Position numbers and translations under genes: made by a program. From the NCBI RefSeq assembly GCF_900446255.1, contig NZ_UIGI01000001.1, positions 3,808,763 to 3,872,762 on the forward strand: DNA of 64,000 nt, given 5' to 3'. This DNA comes from Buttiauxella agrestis. GTDB lineage: Bacteria > Pseudomonadota > Gammaproteobacteria > Enterobacterales > Enterobacteriaceae. This document shows positions 8,627 through 17,820 of the stretch, one piece after another; positions within the stretch are counted from its first letter, which is position 1, and every line of letters starts with the position of its first letter. The notes beneath the pieces are model-generated. The model ran no database searches. It was not told where the DNA came from and was given only the letters and a program-made list of their open reading frames with translations.

Positions 8627-10066
8627 ATGGCGATTCAGGTTAAAAACAACATCCAATGGGTAGGTCAACGTGACTGGGAAGTGCGTGATTTTCATGGCAC
8701 CGAATATAAAACACTGAAAGGCAGCAGCTATAACAGCTACCTGATTCGTGAAGAAAAAACCGTGCTGATTGATACCGTTGACCACAAGTTCAGCCGCGAA
8801 TTTGTGCAAAATCTGGCGGCTGAAATTGACCTGAATACGCTTGATTACATCATCATTAACCATGCGGAAGAAGACCACGCAGGCGCACTGACTGAGTTAA
8901 TGTCGCGGATACCCAACACGCCAATTTACTGTACTGCCAACGGCGTGGACTCTATCAACGGGCATCACCATCATCCTGAATGGAATTTCAATGTAGTTAA
9001 AACCGGTGACAGTCTGGATATCGGCAACGGCAAGCAACTCATCTTCGTTGAAACCCCCATGCTGCACTGGCCAGACAGCATGATGACGTACATGACGGGC
9101 GATGCGGTGCTGTTCAGTAACGATGCCTTTGGTCAGCATTACTGTGATGAACATCTGTTTAATGATGAAGTTGATCAGGTGGAATTGTTCGAACAATGCC
9201 AGCGTTATTACGCCAACATTCTTACCCCGTTCAGCCGCCTGGTGACGCCGAAAATCACTGAAATCCTCGGCTTCAATCTGCCGGTGGATATGATTGCGAC
9301 ATCCCATGGCGTGGTGTGGCGCGACAACCCAACGCAAATTGTGGAGCTGTATTTGAAGTGGGCAGCGGATTATCAGGAAGATCGCATCACGATTTTCTAC
9401 GACACCATGTCCAACAACACTCGCATGATGGCGGATGCAATTGCGCAAGGCATTACGGAAGTTGACCCGCGCGTAGCGGTGAAAATTTTCAATGTCGCTC
9501 GCCATGATAAAAACGAAGTTCTGACAAACGTGTTCCGCTCCAAAGGCGTGCTGGCCGGAACATCCACGATGAATAACGTGATGATGCCAAAAATTGCCGG
9601 TCTGGTTGAGGAGATGACCGGGCTGCGTTTTCGCAATAAACGCGGCAGCGCCTTCGGCTCCCACGGCTGGAGCGGAGGCGCGGTAGACCGTCTTTCCACC
9701 CGTTTGCAGGATGCCGGTTTTGAAATGTCGCTCAGTTTGAAAGCGAAATGGCGTCCGGATATTGATGCGCTGGAAAACTGCCGCGAGCATGGCCGTGAAA
9801 TCGCCCGTCAGTGGGCGTTAACTCCGCTGGTTTCTGCCCCCGCTTCCGTACCGCAAGAAAGCGTGGTTGAAACGACCACCTGCGCTGATTTAGGCCCACG
9901 AATGCAATGCAGTGTCTGCCAGTGGATTTACGATCCGCAAACCGGCGAGCCGATGCAGGATGTCGCACCGGGAACGCCGTGGAGCGATGTACCAGACAGC
10001 TTCTTATGCCCGGAATGTTCATTGGGGAAAGACGTCTTTGATGTGCTGGCAACGGAGGCAAAATGA
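8627..10066 (+). CDS. norV: NorV, flavorubredoxin (anaerobic NO reductase)
   Basis: Cytosolic flavodiiron protein reducing nitric oxide to nitrous oxide. ATG 8627 is chosen over an upstream TTG because GAGG lies about 9 bases before it and it gives 479 residues, the E. coli length. An N-terminal metallo-beta-lactamase-like diiron domain shows [11 protein letters not shown] flavodoxin domain begins near [15 protein letters not shown]-terminal rubredoxin domain has CSVCQWIYD and CPEC as iron ligands. It forms an operon with norW through an ATGA overlap (10063-10066). Confidence 0.97.
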   Translation: MAIQVKNNIQWVGQRDWEVRDFHGTEYKTLKGSSYNSYLIREEKTVLIDTVDHKFSREFVQNLAAEIDLNTLDYIIINHAEEDHAGALTELMSRIPNTPIYCTANGVDSINGHHHHPEWNFNVVKTGDSLDIGNGKQLIFVETPMLHWPDSMMTYMTGDAVLFSNDAFGQHYCDEHLFNDEVDQVELFEQCQRYYANILTPFSRLVTPKITEILGFNLPVDMIATSHGVVWRDNPTQIVELYLKWAADYQEDRITIFYDTMSNNTRMMADAIAQGITEVDPRVAVKIFNVARHDKNEVLTNVFRSKGVLAGTSTMNNVMMPKIAGLVEEMTGLRFRNKRGSAFGSHGWSGGAVDRLSTRLQDAGFEMSLSLKAKWRPDIDALENCREHGREIARQWALTPLVSAPASVPQESVVETTTCADLGPRMQCSVCQWIYDPQTGEPMQDVAPGTPWSDVPDSFLCPECSLGKDVFDVLATEAK

Positions 10067-11196
10067 AACATGGCATCGTGATCGTCGGTTCGGGCTTTGC
10101 TGCCCGTCAACTGGTCAAAAATATCCGTAAGCATGACGCGCAGATCCCTGTACGCATGATTGCCGCCGACAGCATGGACGAGTACAACAAACCCGATCTC
10201 AGCCATATCATCAGTCTGAATCAACGTGCTGACGACCTCACCCGGCAGCGTGCCGGGGAGTTTGCCGAGCAGTTTAATTTAACGCTCAATGCCAACAGTT
10301 GGGTGTCCGAAATTAATCCTCGCGAGCGCCTGGTAAAATGTGGCGACCAGCAATGGCCGTACGACAAACTGGTGCTGGCAACCGGCTCGAGCGCCCTGCT
10401 CCCGCCGATTGACGGCAAAGAGCTGATGCTCACGCTCAATAGCCAACAAGAATATCTGGCCTGCGAATCGTCATTACGCGAGGCGAAGCGCGTGATGATT
10501 CTGGGCGGCGGTTTGATTGGCACAGAACTGGCGATGGATTTTTGCCGCGCCGGGAAGCAGGTTATTTTGGTGGATAACGCCTCCAACCTGCTCGCCTCGC
10601 TGATACCTGCGGAAGTCAGTAGCCGTTTGCAGCAGCGACTGAACCAGATGGGTGTCGAACTGTTGTTTAACCAGTGCCTTGAGTCGCTGAATAAAACACC
10701 GCAGGGAATCAATGCTGCATTGAGCAACGGGCGGACTATCAGCGTGGATGCGGTGGTGGCTGCGATCGGCCTGCGTCCAAACGTTGGGCTGGCGCAGCAT
10801 GCCGGGCTGGCGGTGAACCGGGGGATTGAGGTAAATCGCCAGTTGCAGACGTCAGATGAGAATATTTACGCTCTGGGTGATTGCGCGGAAATAGATGGCA
10901 AAGTGCTGCCATTCCTGCAACCGATTCAGTTTAGTGCGATGACGCTTGCCAAAAATCTATTGGGAGCCGCAGACGGTCTGAGCCTTCCTGCAATGCTGGT
11001 GAAGGTGAAAACGCCTGAGCTACCTTTGCATCTGGCAGGGGAAACGCAACGCGGTGATTTGACCTGGCAAATCACCGCCGAGCCACAGGGACTTATCGCC
11101 AAAGGCTATGACGAGGCGCAACAGTTACGGGCGTTTATTGTCAGCGAAGCGCATATGAAACTGGCGTTTGGATTATTACGGGAATTACAGATTTAG
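10063..11196 (+). CDS. norW: NorW, NADH:flavorubredoxin reductase
   Basis: FAD-dependent reductase passing electrons from NADH to the rubredoxin domain of NorV. 377 residues. The N-terminal FAD-binding fold starts [13 protein letters not shown]; a second dinucleotide fold ([12 protein letters not shown]) binds NADH; a third FAD motif is YALGDCAE. The start codon overlaps the norV stop (ATGA), so the subunits are translationally coupled and share the sigma-54 promoter. Confidence 0.96.
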   Translation: MKHGIVIVGSGFAARQLVKNIRKHDAQIPVRMIAADSMDEYNKPDLSHIISLNQRADDLTRQRAGEFAEQFNLTLNANSWVSEINPRERLVKCGDQQWPYDKLVLATGSSALLPPIDGKELMLTLNSQQEYLACESSLREAKRVMILGGGLIGTELAMDFCRAGKQVILVDNASNLLASLIPAEVSSRLQQRLNQMGVELLFNQCLESLNKTPQGINAALSNGRTISVDAVVAAIGLRPNVGLAQHAGLAVNRGIEVNRQLQTSDENIYALGDCAEIDGKVLPFLQPIQFSAMTLAKNLLGAADGLSLPAMLVKVKTPELPLHLAGETQRGDLTWQITAEPQGLIAKGYDEAQQLRAFIVSEAHMKLAFGLLRELQI

Positions 11197-11209
11197 CGGG
11201 TAATCATAC

Positions 11210-11256
11210 GGGTGACGCAGGCTTCCTGCGTGAGGCGGATAATATCTGCGTCACCC
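11210..11256. repeat. Long inverted repeat after norW
   Basis: GGGTGACGCA at 11210 pairs perfectly with TGCGTCACCC ending at 11256, and GCAGG/CCTGC forms an inner stem. No U-run follows on either strand, so it is either a weak terminator between norW and convergent ybaA or a repeat element. It lies at the junction of the nor module and ybaA. Confidence 0.5.
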
Positions 11257-11278
11257 CTTGCCTGACTTATTGAAAAGT

Positions 11279-11632
11279 CTACTCGTCAAGAATTGGCGCA
11301 AAGCCACCATAAATCATACGCTTGCCATCAAACGGCATCGACTCACCAAACTCTTTCATCCGTGGGTCAGACATCATTTTCGCATTCGCGGCATCACGTA
11401 CTTCTTTGGAAGGGTACTCAATCCAGCTAAACACCACTTCTTCACTCTCTTCGGCTTTCACTGCCATACGAAAATCAGTGAGCTTGCCATCGGGCACATC
11501 GTCAGCCCAGCATTCAACAACGCGTAACGCCCCAAATTCTTTAAACAACGGTGCGGCTTTTGCGGCTAACTGCTTGTATTCATCCTTCTTTGCTGCGGGT
11601 ACAGCAACTACGAAACCATCAACATAACTCAT
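11279..11632 (-). CDS. ybaA: YbaA, DUF1428 family protein
   Basis: 117-residue cytosolic protein, the same length as E. coli YbaA. It starts MSYVDGFVVAVP and belongs to DUF1428, a small dimeric alpha-beta barrel-like fold of unknown function. A strong GGAGG lies 6 bases before the ATG. In K-12 ybaA lies next to pdeB and ffs; here norRVW is on one side and a five-gene insertion on the other, so it marks backbone between two accessory segments. Confidence 0.9.
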   Translation of the reverse strand: MSYVDGFVVAVPAAKKDEYKQLAAKAAPLFKEFGALRVVECWADDVPDGKLTDFRMAVKAEESEEVVFSWIEYPSKEVRDAANAKMMSDPRMKEFGESMPFDGKRMIYGGFAPILDE

Positions 11633-11740
11633 TGTGAACCTCCACGGTGTGGGAAGTACGGCAGATCATACGGGTAGATAATTTCTACCCGTGATGATTA
11701 CGATTGTTAAGTTTAGTCGTTAAGAATGAATGCTTCCTGC

Positions 11741-12562
11741 TTAAAGATTGAGCAGCATTTCATATTGCGTACAGGGATCCTGACGGAAACCGCTGCTTTC
11801 GAAAAGTGGGGCGAAAGATTCCGGGATGGCCGTGGCGGTAAAAATCCCCGGGAAACGCTCACGTAAAAGCGTCAGCAATTTTTTGGCCTGCCCCTGACCA
11901 CGTGCTGTTGGCTCAACATAAAGCATACGCACTCGCGGCGGCTGGGGAGAAGTCGCGACCATCGCGTAAGCCACGTCGTTCAGCACATAGGCCTTGCCGG
12001 GTAATTTATAGAGCGTCTCGGGGGCGGTCAGCCACGGCAAACGCTGACGGGAATCCGTCATCATTTTTCTCGCCATGACCATCGGGTCGATTTCTTGCAG
12101 CTCGCCCGTTTCGGTAAACAGCGTCGAATTCACCGCATTGAACCCCACCAGTGTCTGCTGGCGCACAAACCCCATGCGTTCATACAGCGCCAGCCCGCCG
12201 TCGTTACCGACAATCACCTCCAGCCACATCTTTTTATCGCCACGCGCACGCGCTTCATCGATTAATTGCTGCATGAACTGTTTGCCAAAGCCCTGACCGC
12301 GTAATTCAGGGCGAAGTGCAAATGCCGCCAGGCGGCTGGTTTGCCCACGGCGAGTAATGATTGCCAGCGCTTTCGGGACACCGTCTTGCGTCCAGACTCT
12401 GCTGTCATTAAAACTGATATCTTCGGCACTAAAACGCGACGCGAAGGTTTCACCATCAATGGTAAAAGGGACTAAATATCCTTCAAAACAATGAGAAAGA
12501 ATTTCAGCCAGTTGATAGCTATTCCAGTTCGCCGCCGCGTTACTCATGACCTTGTTGTGCAT
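11741..12562 (-). CDS. Tandem-GNAT acetyltransferase, function unknown
   Basis: Acetyl-CoA-dependent N-acetyltransferase-like protein. The open frame extends upstream to 12739 through the preceding membrane-protein gene, but ATG 12562 has TGAGG 6-7 bases upstream and is chosen, giving 273 residues. The first GNAT domain shows the acetyl-CoA loop LRPELRGQGFGKQFMQ and then ALYERMGF. The C-terminal part contains VEPTARGQGQAKKLLTLL, a second such loop, and ESSGF. It lies downstream of the YczE-like gene on the same strand, 35 bases after its stop, so they may be cotranscribed. ATG 12592 is an alternative start. Substrate unknown. Confidence 0.75.
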   Translation of the reverse strand: MHNKVMSNAAANWNSYQLAEILSHCFEGYLVPFTIDGETFASRFSAEDISFNDSRVWTQDGVPKALAIITRRGQTSRLAAFALRPELRGQGFGKQFMQQLIDEARARGDKKMWLEVIVGNDGGLALYERMGFVRQQTLVGFNAVNSTLFTETGELQEIDPMVMARKMMTDSRQRLPWLTAPETLYKLPGKAYVLNDVAYAMVATSPQPPRVRMLYVEPTARGQGQAKKLLTLLRERFPGIFTATAIPESFAPLFESSGFRQDPCTQYEMLLNL

Positions 12563-12597
12563 TGCTACCTCATCAGATGGTGTGTTTTTCATCCACA

Positions 12598-13215
12598 TTA
12601 GGGCACAACAGTCGGTTCGACCAGGCTTTTTTCCCGCTGAATATGAATGCGAAACCACGGCAAACAGAGTTGAATAAGCGGGCCAATGGCCAGCGCATAT
12701 AACACGGTGCCGACGCCAAATGTGCCACCCATCAGCCATCCCGCCAGTAAAACCGTTAACTCAATCGCCGTTCGCACACTGCGCACTGACCAGCCGGTAC
12801 GGGCGTTAATCCCGGTCATCAGACCATCGCGTGGGCCGGAACCAAACCCGGCGCCAATGTACATACCGGTCGCTATCGCATTGACCAGAATGGCCGCCAG
12901 CAGTAAAAAACTGCGTGCCACTAACGATTCAACCGGCGGCATCAGTGCTAGCGCTGCATCCGCAGCAAGGCCGAGCACGATCACGTTGCTGACTGTCCCC
13001 AGGCCCGGTTTCTGGCGCAGCGGGATCCACAGCAGCAACACCAGCGCCCCAACCACGATCATCACCATGCCAATATTTAAAGAAAAGATCCGCGCCACGC
13101 CAAGGTGGAATACGTTCCAGGGATCGGCGCCCAAATTTGCCCGCACGAACATAGCCGTGGAAACTCCGTACAACACCAGTCCGGTGTACAGTTGCAGCAA
13201 GCGACGAGCGATCAT
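12598..13215 (-). CDS. YczE-type integral membrane protein
   Basis: 205 residues with about five hydrophobic segments and glycine-rich loops (YIGAGFGSGPRDGLMTGI), typical of the YczE/YyaS/YitT membrane family. The transported or sensed molecule is unknown. The gene is divergent from a MocR-type regulator across 87 bases. Such pairs recur in other bacteria, where the YczR branch of MocR regulators is thought to control the adjacent yczE. GTAAAGATC precedes the ATG, so the RBS is modest. Confidence 0.75.
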   Translation of the reverse strand: MIARRLLQLYTGLVLYGVSTAMFVRANLGADPWNVFHLGVARIFSLNIGMVMIVVGALVLLLWIPLRQKPGLGTVSNVIVLGLAADAALALMPPVESLVARSFLLLAAILVNAIATGMYIGAGFGSGPRDGLMTGINARTGWSVRSVRTAIELTVLLAGWLMGGTFGVGTVLYALAIGPLIQLCLPWFRIHIQREKSLVEPTVVP

Positions 13216-13255
13216 GATCTTTACCTCAGAAATCTGTTATGGCTTTACTTTTATA

Positions 13256-13298
13256 CAAAATGGATATGATATTAAGGTCCAGTTATCACAAAGTGGAT
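13256..13298. promoter_or_regulatory. 33-bp-spaced direct repeats, candidate MocR operator
   Basis: CAAAATGGAT (13256-13265) and CAAAGTGGAT (13289-13298) match at 9 of 10 positions and start 33 bases apart, about three helical turns. They lie in the 87-base divergent region, the second copy just before the regulator start codon. MocR proteins typically bind direct repeats on one face of the helix, so this is a likely operator for autoregulation and control of the YczE-type gene. Confidence 0.55.
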
Positions 13299-13302
13299 TG
13301 CT

Positions 13303-14733
13303 ATGGCACAGCGCAGAACGGGTTCGTCATCACTGGTAAAATTGCTGGGGAACTGGCATCAGGATTTACCGCGTACGCCCGTTTATCGGCAACTGGCGGA
13401 CGGGCTACGGCTGTTGATTCTGGATGGTCGCCTGCCGTTGGATAGCCGCCTGCCAGGGGAGCGCGAGCTGGCTACAGCGCTGGGGATTAGCCGCACGACG
13501 GTAGCAACGGCTCTGGCGCAACTGCGTGATGAAGGTTATCTGGCAAGCCGCCAGGGGTCGGGTTCGGTCACGATGCTGCCAGAAAGCGGGCAAACTGTTT
13601 CACCGCTGACAGGACGTGCCGCCACGCTGGATTTATCGACCGCCGCACTCAGCGCCGGGCCGGAGATTCATCAGGCCTATGCGAATGCCCTAATTGCGCT
13701 GCCAGAACATCTCGGCAGCACCGGTTACAATCAGCAAGGTTTGCCTGAACTGCGCGACGTTATCGCGCAACGCTACGCTGCACGCGGGCTACCGACAACT
13801 GCCGATCAGATTATGATCGTCAACGGTGCGCTAAGTGGTTTTGGCCTGATTCTGCGCTTACTGACCGGGCCTGGCGACCGTGTGGTTATCGATAATCCCA
13901 CATACCCGATGGCGCTTTCAGCCATTAAGGGCGCATCGTGCCGGGCTGTTCCCGTCAGCCTGACCGAAGACGGTTGGGATACGGATGGGCTGGCGGCAAC
14001 CATCGCACAAACATCGCCGCGCCTGGCCTATTTATTGGCCGATTTCCATAACCCGAGCGGGCGTTGTATGGATGCTGCCACGCGTGCCGCTATCGCTGAG
14101 ATTGCCGCCCGAACGCGCACCACCATTGTGGCCGATGAAACCATGGTCGACCTGTGGTACGAAGCCCCTCCGCCGCCACCGCTCGCCGCTTTCGACGATG
14201 CAGACCGGGTGATTACGTTGGGTTCTGCCGGGAAAAGTTTCTGGGGCGGTTTGCGCCTGGGCTGGATACGCGCCAGCACGCGAACCATTGCGTCTCTGAT
14301 TCAAATCCGCGATTCATTGGATTTAGGCTCACCGGTTCTTGAGCAACTTGCCGCCATTCACTTGTTCAGTGAAGCCGAAACCTTCCTGCCTCAACGCCGC
14401 GCACTATTGCGAGAGCGCCGAGACGCCTGCGCGCAAACCATTAAAGAGCTGTTCCCGGAGTGGAAAATTACCGTCGTGCCGCAAGGCGGTCTGTCCTGGT
14501 GGATTGAATTACCCAAACCGCTGGCAACGGTATTCGCGGCAAGTGCAGAGTCAATCGGGATACGCATTGGCGCAGGGCCTCGTTTTGGAACTGACGGCGC
14601 ATTTGAGCGATATTTACGTTTACCGTTCACGCTTGAACCGACGCAAATGCGTGCAGCCCTGGAACGATTAAAACCCCTTTGGGATAATCTGGCACAAACT
14701 GGGAATGAATATATGAGAAGAGTGGTGGTTTGA
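13303..14733 (+). CDS. MocR-family regulator (GntR helix-turn-helix plus aminotransferase fold), YczR-like
   Basis: 476 residues. An N-terminal GntR-type winged helix (about 25-90; RELATALGISRTTVATALAQ) is joined to a fold-type I aminotransferase domain. That domain keeps PLP-binding positions: N250 (FHNPSGR), D278 (VADETMVD) and the Schiff-base lysine K311 (SAGKSFWGG). These proteins are regulators that use PLP or a PLP adduct as effector, not enzymes. Divergence from a YczE-type gene suggests the YczR branch rather than PdxR or GabR, which sit beside vitamin B6 or GABA genes. Only a weak RBS precedes ATG 13303, inside the candidate operator region. Confidence 0.85.
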   Translation: MAQRRTGSSSLVKLLGNWHQDLPRTPVYRQLADGLRLLILDGRLPLDSRLPGERELATALGISRTTVATALAQLRDEGYLASRQGSGSVTMLPESGQTVSPLTGRAATLDLSTAALSAGPEIHQAYANALIALPEHLGSTGYNQQGLPELRDVIAQRYAARGLPTTADQIMIVNGALSGFGLILRLLTGPGDRVVIDNPTYPMALSAIKGASCRAVPVSLTEDGWDTDGLAATIAQTSPRLAYLLADFHNPSGRCMDAATRAAIAEIAARTRTTIVADETMVDLWYEAPPPPPLAAFDDADRVITLGSAGKSFWGGLRLGWIRASTRTIASLIQIRDSLDLGSPVLEQLAAIHLFSEAETFLPQRRALLRERRDACAQTIKELFPEWKITVVPQGGLSWWIELPKPLATVFAASAESIGIRIGAGPRFGTDGAFERYLRLPFTLEPTQMRAALERLKPLWDNLAQTGNEYMRRVVV

Positions 14734-14775
14734 GCGTCCAGATAATACCGATACTCATGTAATTTATTACAAGCA

Positions 14776-15414
14776 TTAGTATCCATCCGGCAAGACTTTA
14801 TTTATTGACACCAGCTTTCCATTCTTCATAGTAATATATCCACCCTCTTTTAAATCTGCCAGCACTCTGAATACATGAGTACGAGATAATTTGGTGCGCC
14901 GTATAATAAAATTCGCCAGGCCTTCACTTTCTTTGGGGTAGATTTTAGCTCTGTAGAGATAACGGTACAACATGGGTTTGATTGTTTGATAGCTGGTGAG
15001 TTGCTTTCTTTCAGCGTGTAATTCAAGAGAGAAAATGGTCATGAAAATCAAAATATTTGATAATACCTGCATATTTTCAGTGCCTTGAAAGAAAATATTA
15101 TCAAAGTTCTCATAAGAAATTTTAACGACTTTCACTGGTGTCATGCATTTGTATTCAAAACTCAGTAGCGGACAATACCGCTCCATCAAACCAATGGGCA
15201 TAAAGTCAATCGCATTGCCAATGGTGAGTTCACTTTCTGCATGTAGAATAGCAACAGAACCTTCAACCGGAACATAAATAAAACCTGGTGTCAGATCTAA
15301 TTTTTTAGTTACGGCAAAAATCAATGGCTCTCCACTTTTGCAGACATCATTAACCTGACGCTCCATGTTCAGCGATTTATAATAACGATGAATATTTTCG
15401 AAACTAGCTGCCAT
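14776..15414 (-). CDS. IprA/YaiV-like CRP-fold helix-turn-helix regulator
   Basis: 212 residues from ATG 15414, chosen because GGATG lies just upstream; the frame is open back to an ATG at 15435. The N-terminal half is a cNMP-binding-like beta barrel without an obvious phosphate-binding cassette. The C-terminal winged helix contains FIIRRTKLSRTHVFRVLADLKEGGYI. It resembles E. coli IprA (YaiV), which lowers hydrogen peroxide resistance. The gene is divergent from an alkyl sulfatase, and a 20-bp palindrome lies between them, so it probably controls that enzyme. It could be a paralogue of IprA rather than the orthologue, because the K-12 gene lies elsewhere. Confidence 0.7.
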   Translation of the reverse strand: MAASFENIHRYYKSLNMERQVNDVCKSGEPLIFAVTKKLDLTPGFIYVPVEGSVAILHAESELTIGNAIDFMPIGLMERYCPLLSFEYKCMTPVKVVKISYENFDNIFFQGTENMQVLSNILIFMTIFSLELHAERKQLTSYQTIKPMLYRYLYRAKIYPKESEGLANFIIRRTKLSRTHVFRVLADLKEGGYITMKNGKLVSINKVLPDGY

Positions 15415-15518
15415 AACACATCCAATATATATCATCAGTAATTATAGTATAGCGCCATCAAAACAAAATGTCTGTACAAAATGAAAGGCGTAATTCCATC
15501 TAAATAGCAAAATAAACT

Positions 15519-15538
15519 GTAGTCCCATATGGTACTAC
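15519..15538. promoter_or_regulatory. 20-bp near-perfect palindrome, candidate operator of the IprA-like regulator
   Basis: GTAGTcCCATATGGtACTAC is symmetric except for one base pair (lower case). It lies near the middle of the 260-base divergent region. A second, perfect 10-bp palindrome TAATCGATTA follows at 15551-15560. A dimeric CRP-fold regulator would bind such a site; the link is inferred from position. Confidence 0.55.
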
Positions 15539-15674
15539 TTCATCATTATGTAATCGATTAAAATTGACGAAGTGGTAAACATACAGGTTTTTCAAACCAG
15601 TTTATTCAAAATAAAGTGAAGTCTAAAAAATATTTCTTATCTTTTAGACTTTATTAAATTTAGAGGTTGAATTA

Positions 15675-17651
15675 ATGAGACTGAATTTAATAGCCACAAG
15701 CCTGATTGCTGCTGGCTTACTGACAACGCTGTCAGTCAGCGCTGCAACGCCAGCGCCAACAAAAGATGCAACAACTGCAACTAAACAAGCGAATGAAGCA
15801 CTTTACAATCAACTGCCTTTTGCTGATAAAACTGATTTTGCCAATGCGCATAAAGGCTTTATCGCCGCCCTCCCGCAAGAGGCTATAAAGGGCGAGAAAG
15901 GCAATGTTATCTGGAACCCGCAGCAGTACGCTTTTATTAAAGAGGGCGACAAAGCACCAGCGACGGTTAACCCGAGCCTGTGGCGTCAGTCCCAGCTAAT
16001 TAATATTAGTGGCCTATTTCAAGTGACCGACGGTGTTTACCAGATCCGTAACCTCGACCTTTCCAATATGACCATTATTGAAGGTAAAACCGGGATTACC
16101 GTTGTCGACCCGCTGGTTTCTGCCGAAACCGCTAAAACGGCAATGGATCTGTATTACAAAAATCGCGGTAAAAAACCCGTTGTCGCGGTTATTTTCACCC
16201 ACAGCCACGTTGACCACTACGGTGGCGTGCGGGGTGTGGTAGATGAAGCTGATGTCAAAGCGGGTAAAGTGAAACTTTATGCTCCGCAAGGCTTTATGGG
16301 TGCCGCAGTTGACGAGAACATTATGGCGGGTAATGCCATGAGCCGCCGTGCGAGCTATATGTATGGCAATCTTTTACCTGCCGATGCAAAAGGCCAGGTT
16401 GGTGCGGGCCTGGGTACCACCACTTCAGCCGGTACAGTGACATTACTGGCGCCAACAAACTACATCACTCACACCGGCCAGGAAGAAGTGATTGATGGTT
16501 TGACCTACGACTTTATGATGGCGCCTGGTTCAGAAGCGCCGTCAGAAATGCTGTGGTATGTCAAAGAGAAGAAGATGATAGAAGCAGCGGAAGATGTCAC
16601 CCATACGCTGCACAACACGTATTCTCTGCGCGGGGCGAAAATCCGCGATCCGTTGGCATGGTCTAAATATATTAATGCGGCCATTGATCGCTGGGGCAGC
16701 GATGCTGAAATCATTATCGCTCAGCACCACTGGCCAACCTGGGGTCAGGAAAATGTCGTCAACCTGATGAAAGGCCAGCGCGATATGTATCGCTACATCA
16801 ATGACCAGACGTTGCGCATGGCGAACGAAGGCCTGACCCGCGATGAAATCGCAGCCAACTTCAAGCTCCCACCGAGCCTCGCGAAAACCTGGGCAAGCCG
16901 TGGATATTACGGTTCCGTCAGCCACGATGTGAAAGCCACCTATGTGTTCTACCTCGGCTGGTTCAATGGCAACCCGGCAACACTTGATGAACTGCCGCCA
17001 GAGCAATCAGCGAAGAAATTCGTGGAATATATGGGCGGAGCAGACAGCATTCTGCAAAAAGCGAAGTCTGATTACCGCCAGGGTAATTACCGTTGGGTGG
17101 CTCAGGTCGTGAGCAAAGTCGTATTTGCCGATCCCGATAACAAGGCTGCACGTGAACTGGAAGCCGATGCGCTGGAGCAAATGGGGTATCAGGCAGAATC
17201 CGGCCCATGGCGTAACTTCTATTTGTCTGGGGCACAGGAACTGCGTAATGGTGTTGTCAAAGCTGCAACGCCAAATACCGCAAGCCCGGATACCGTACGC
17301 GCCATGACGCCAGAAATGTTCTTCGATTATATGGCCGTGCATATCAACGGTGAGAAAGCGGCTAATGCCCACGCGGTGCTGAACTTTAACTTCGGCGACC
17401 AGGGCGGGAAGTACAAACTGGAACTGGAAAACGGTGTGCTTAACCACACACCAAATTCAGCAGCCAGTCATGCTGACGCCACAATTAATGTTTCACGCGA
17501 TACGCTCAATCGCATTGTGCTGAAAGAAGAAACATTGCAACAGGCGAAAGACAAAGGTGATGTAAAAATCACTGGGGATGCAGGAAAACTGGATGAAGTA
17601 CTGGGTTATATGGATAAGTTTGATTTCTGGTTCAATATCGTTACGCCTTAA
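15675..17651 (+). CDS. Periplasmic linear alkyl sulfatase (SdsA1/YjcS-like)
   Basis: 658 residues, close to E. coli YjcS (661). An N-terminal signal peptide (LIAAGLLTTLSVSA, cleaved near residue 24) sends it to the periplasm. The metallo-beta-lactamase domain has THSHVDH (175-181) as zinc ligands, with a further zinc-site segment at ECG-like GSEAPSEMLWY. The C-terminal part has a dimerisation domain and an SCP2-like domain. The enzyme hydrolyses primary alkyl sulfates such as SDS to alcohol and sulfate, giving detergent resistance or a sulfur source. It stands alone with its own terminator and is divergent from the IprA-like regulator. Confidence 0.9.
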   Translation: MRLNLIATSLIAAGLLTTLSVSAATPAPTKDATTATKQANEALYNQLPFADKTDFANAHKGFIAALPQEAIKGEKGNVIWNPQQYAFIKEGDKAPATVNPSLWRQSQLINISGLFQVTDGVYQIRNLDLSNMTIIEGKTGITVVDPLVSAETAKTAMDLYYKNRGKKPVVAVIFTHSHVDHYGGVRGVVDEADVKAGKVKLYAPQGFMGAAVDENIMAGNAMSRRASYMYGNLLPADAKGQVGAGLGTTTSAGTVTLLAPTNYITHTGQEEVIDGLTYDFMMAPGSEAPSEMLWYVKEKKMIEAAEDVTHTLHNTYSLRGAKIRDPLAWSKYINAAIDRWGSDAEIIIAQHHWPTWGQENVVNLMKGQRDMYRYINDQTLRMANEGLTRDEIAANFKLPPSLAKTWASRGYYGSVSHDVKATYVFYLGWFNGNPATLDELPPEQSAKKFVEYMGGADSILQKAKSDYRQGNYRWVAQVVSKVVFADPDNKAARELEADALEQMGYQAESGPWRNFYLSGAQELRNGVVKAATPNTASPDTVRAMTPEMFFDYMAVHINGEKAANAHAVLNFNFGDQGGKYKLELENGVLNHTPNSAASHADATINVSRDTLNRIVLKEETLQQAKDKGDVKITGDAGKLDEVLGYMDKFDFWFNIVTP

Positions 17652-17683
17652 CCGTTCCACCAAAATAAGTAGTCTATAACTTG

Positions 17684-17719
17684 AATGCCCTGTGACGTCA
17701 GTTGCGGGGCATTTTTATT
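17684..17719 (+). terminator. Rho-independent terminator after the alkyl sulfatase
   Basis: AATGCCC (17684-17690) pairs with GGGCATT (17707-17713), followed by TTTATT. It lies 33 bases after the alkyl sulfatase stop. Confidence 0.7.
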
Positions 17720-17820
17720 GCTTTATCGGTTTATTGATTTGCGCTTTAAGGGAATGAAGTTAAAACAGGATAATGCAGAGACAGGCTTAAATATGCTGGA
17801 GTTTTACATGCGCCAGAATT

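Noticed and set aside
8897-9790. 297-codon minus-strand open frame inside norV
   Set aside because: Long antisense frame with no domain; norV on the other strand is complete and recognisable throughout.
14758-14771. TGTAA-TTTA-TTACA palindrome after the MocR gene
   Set aside because: AT-rich and short, at the junction of two convergent genes; no reason to call it an operator.
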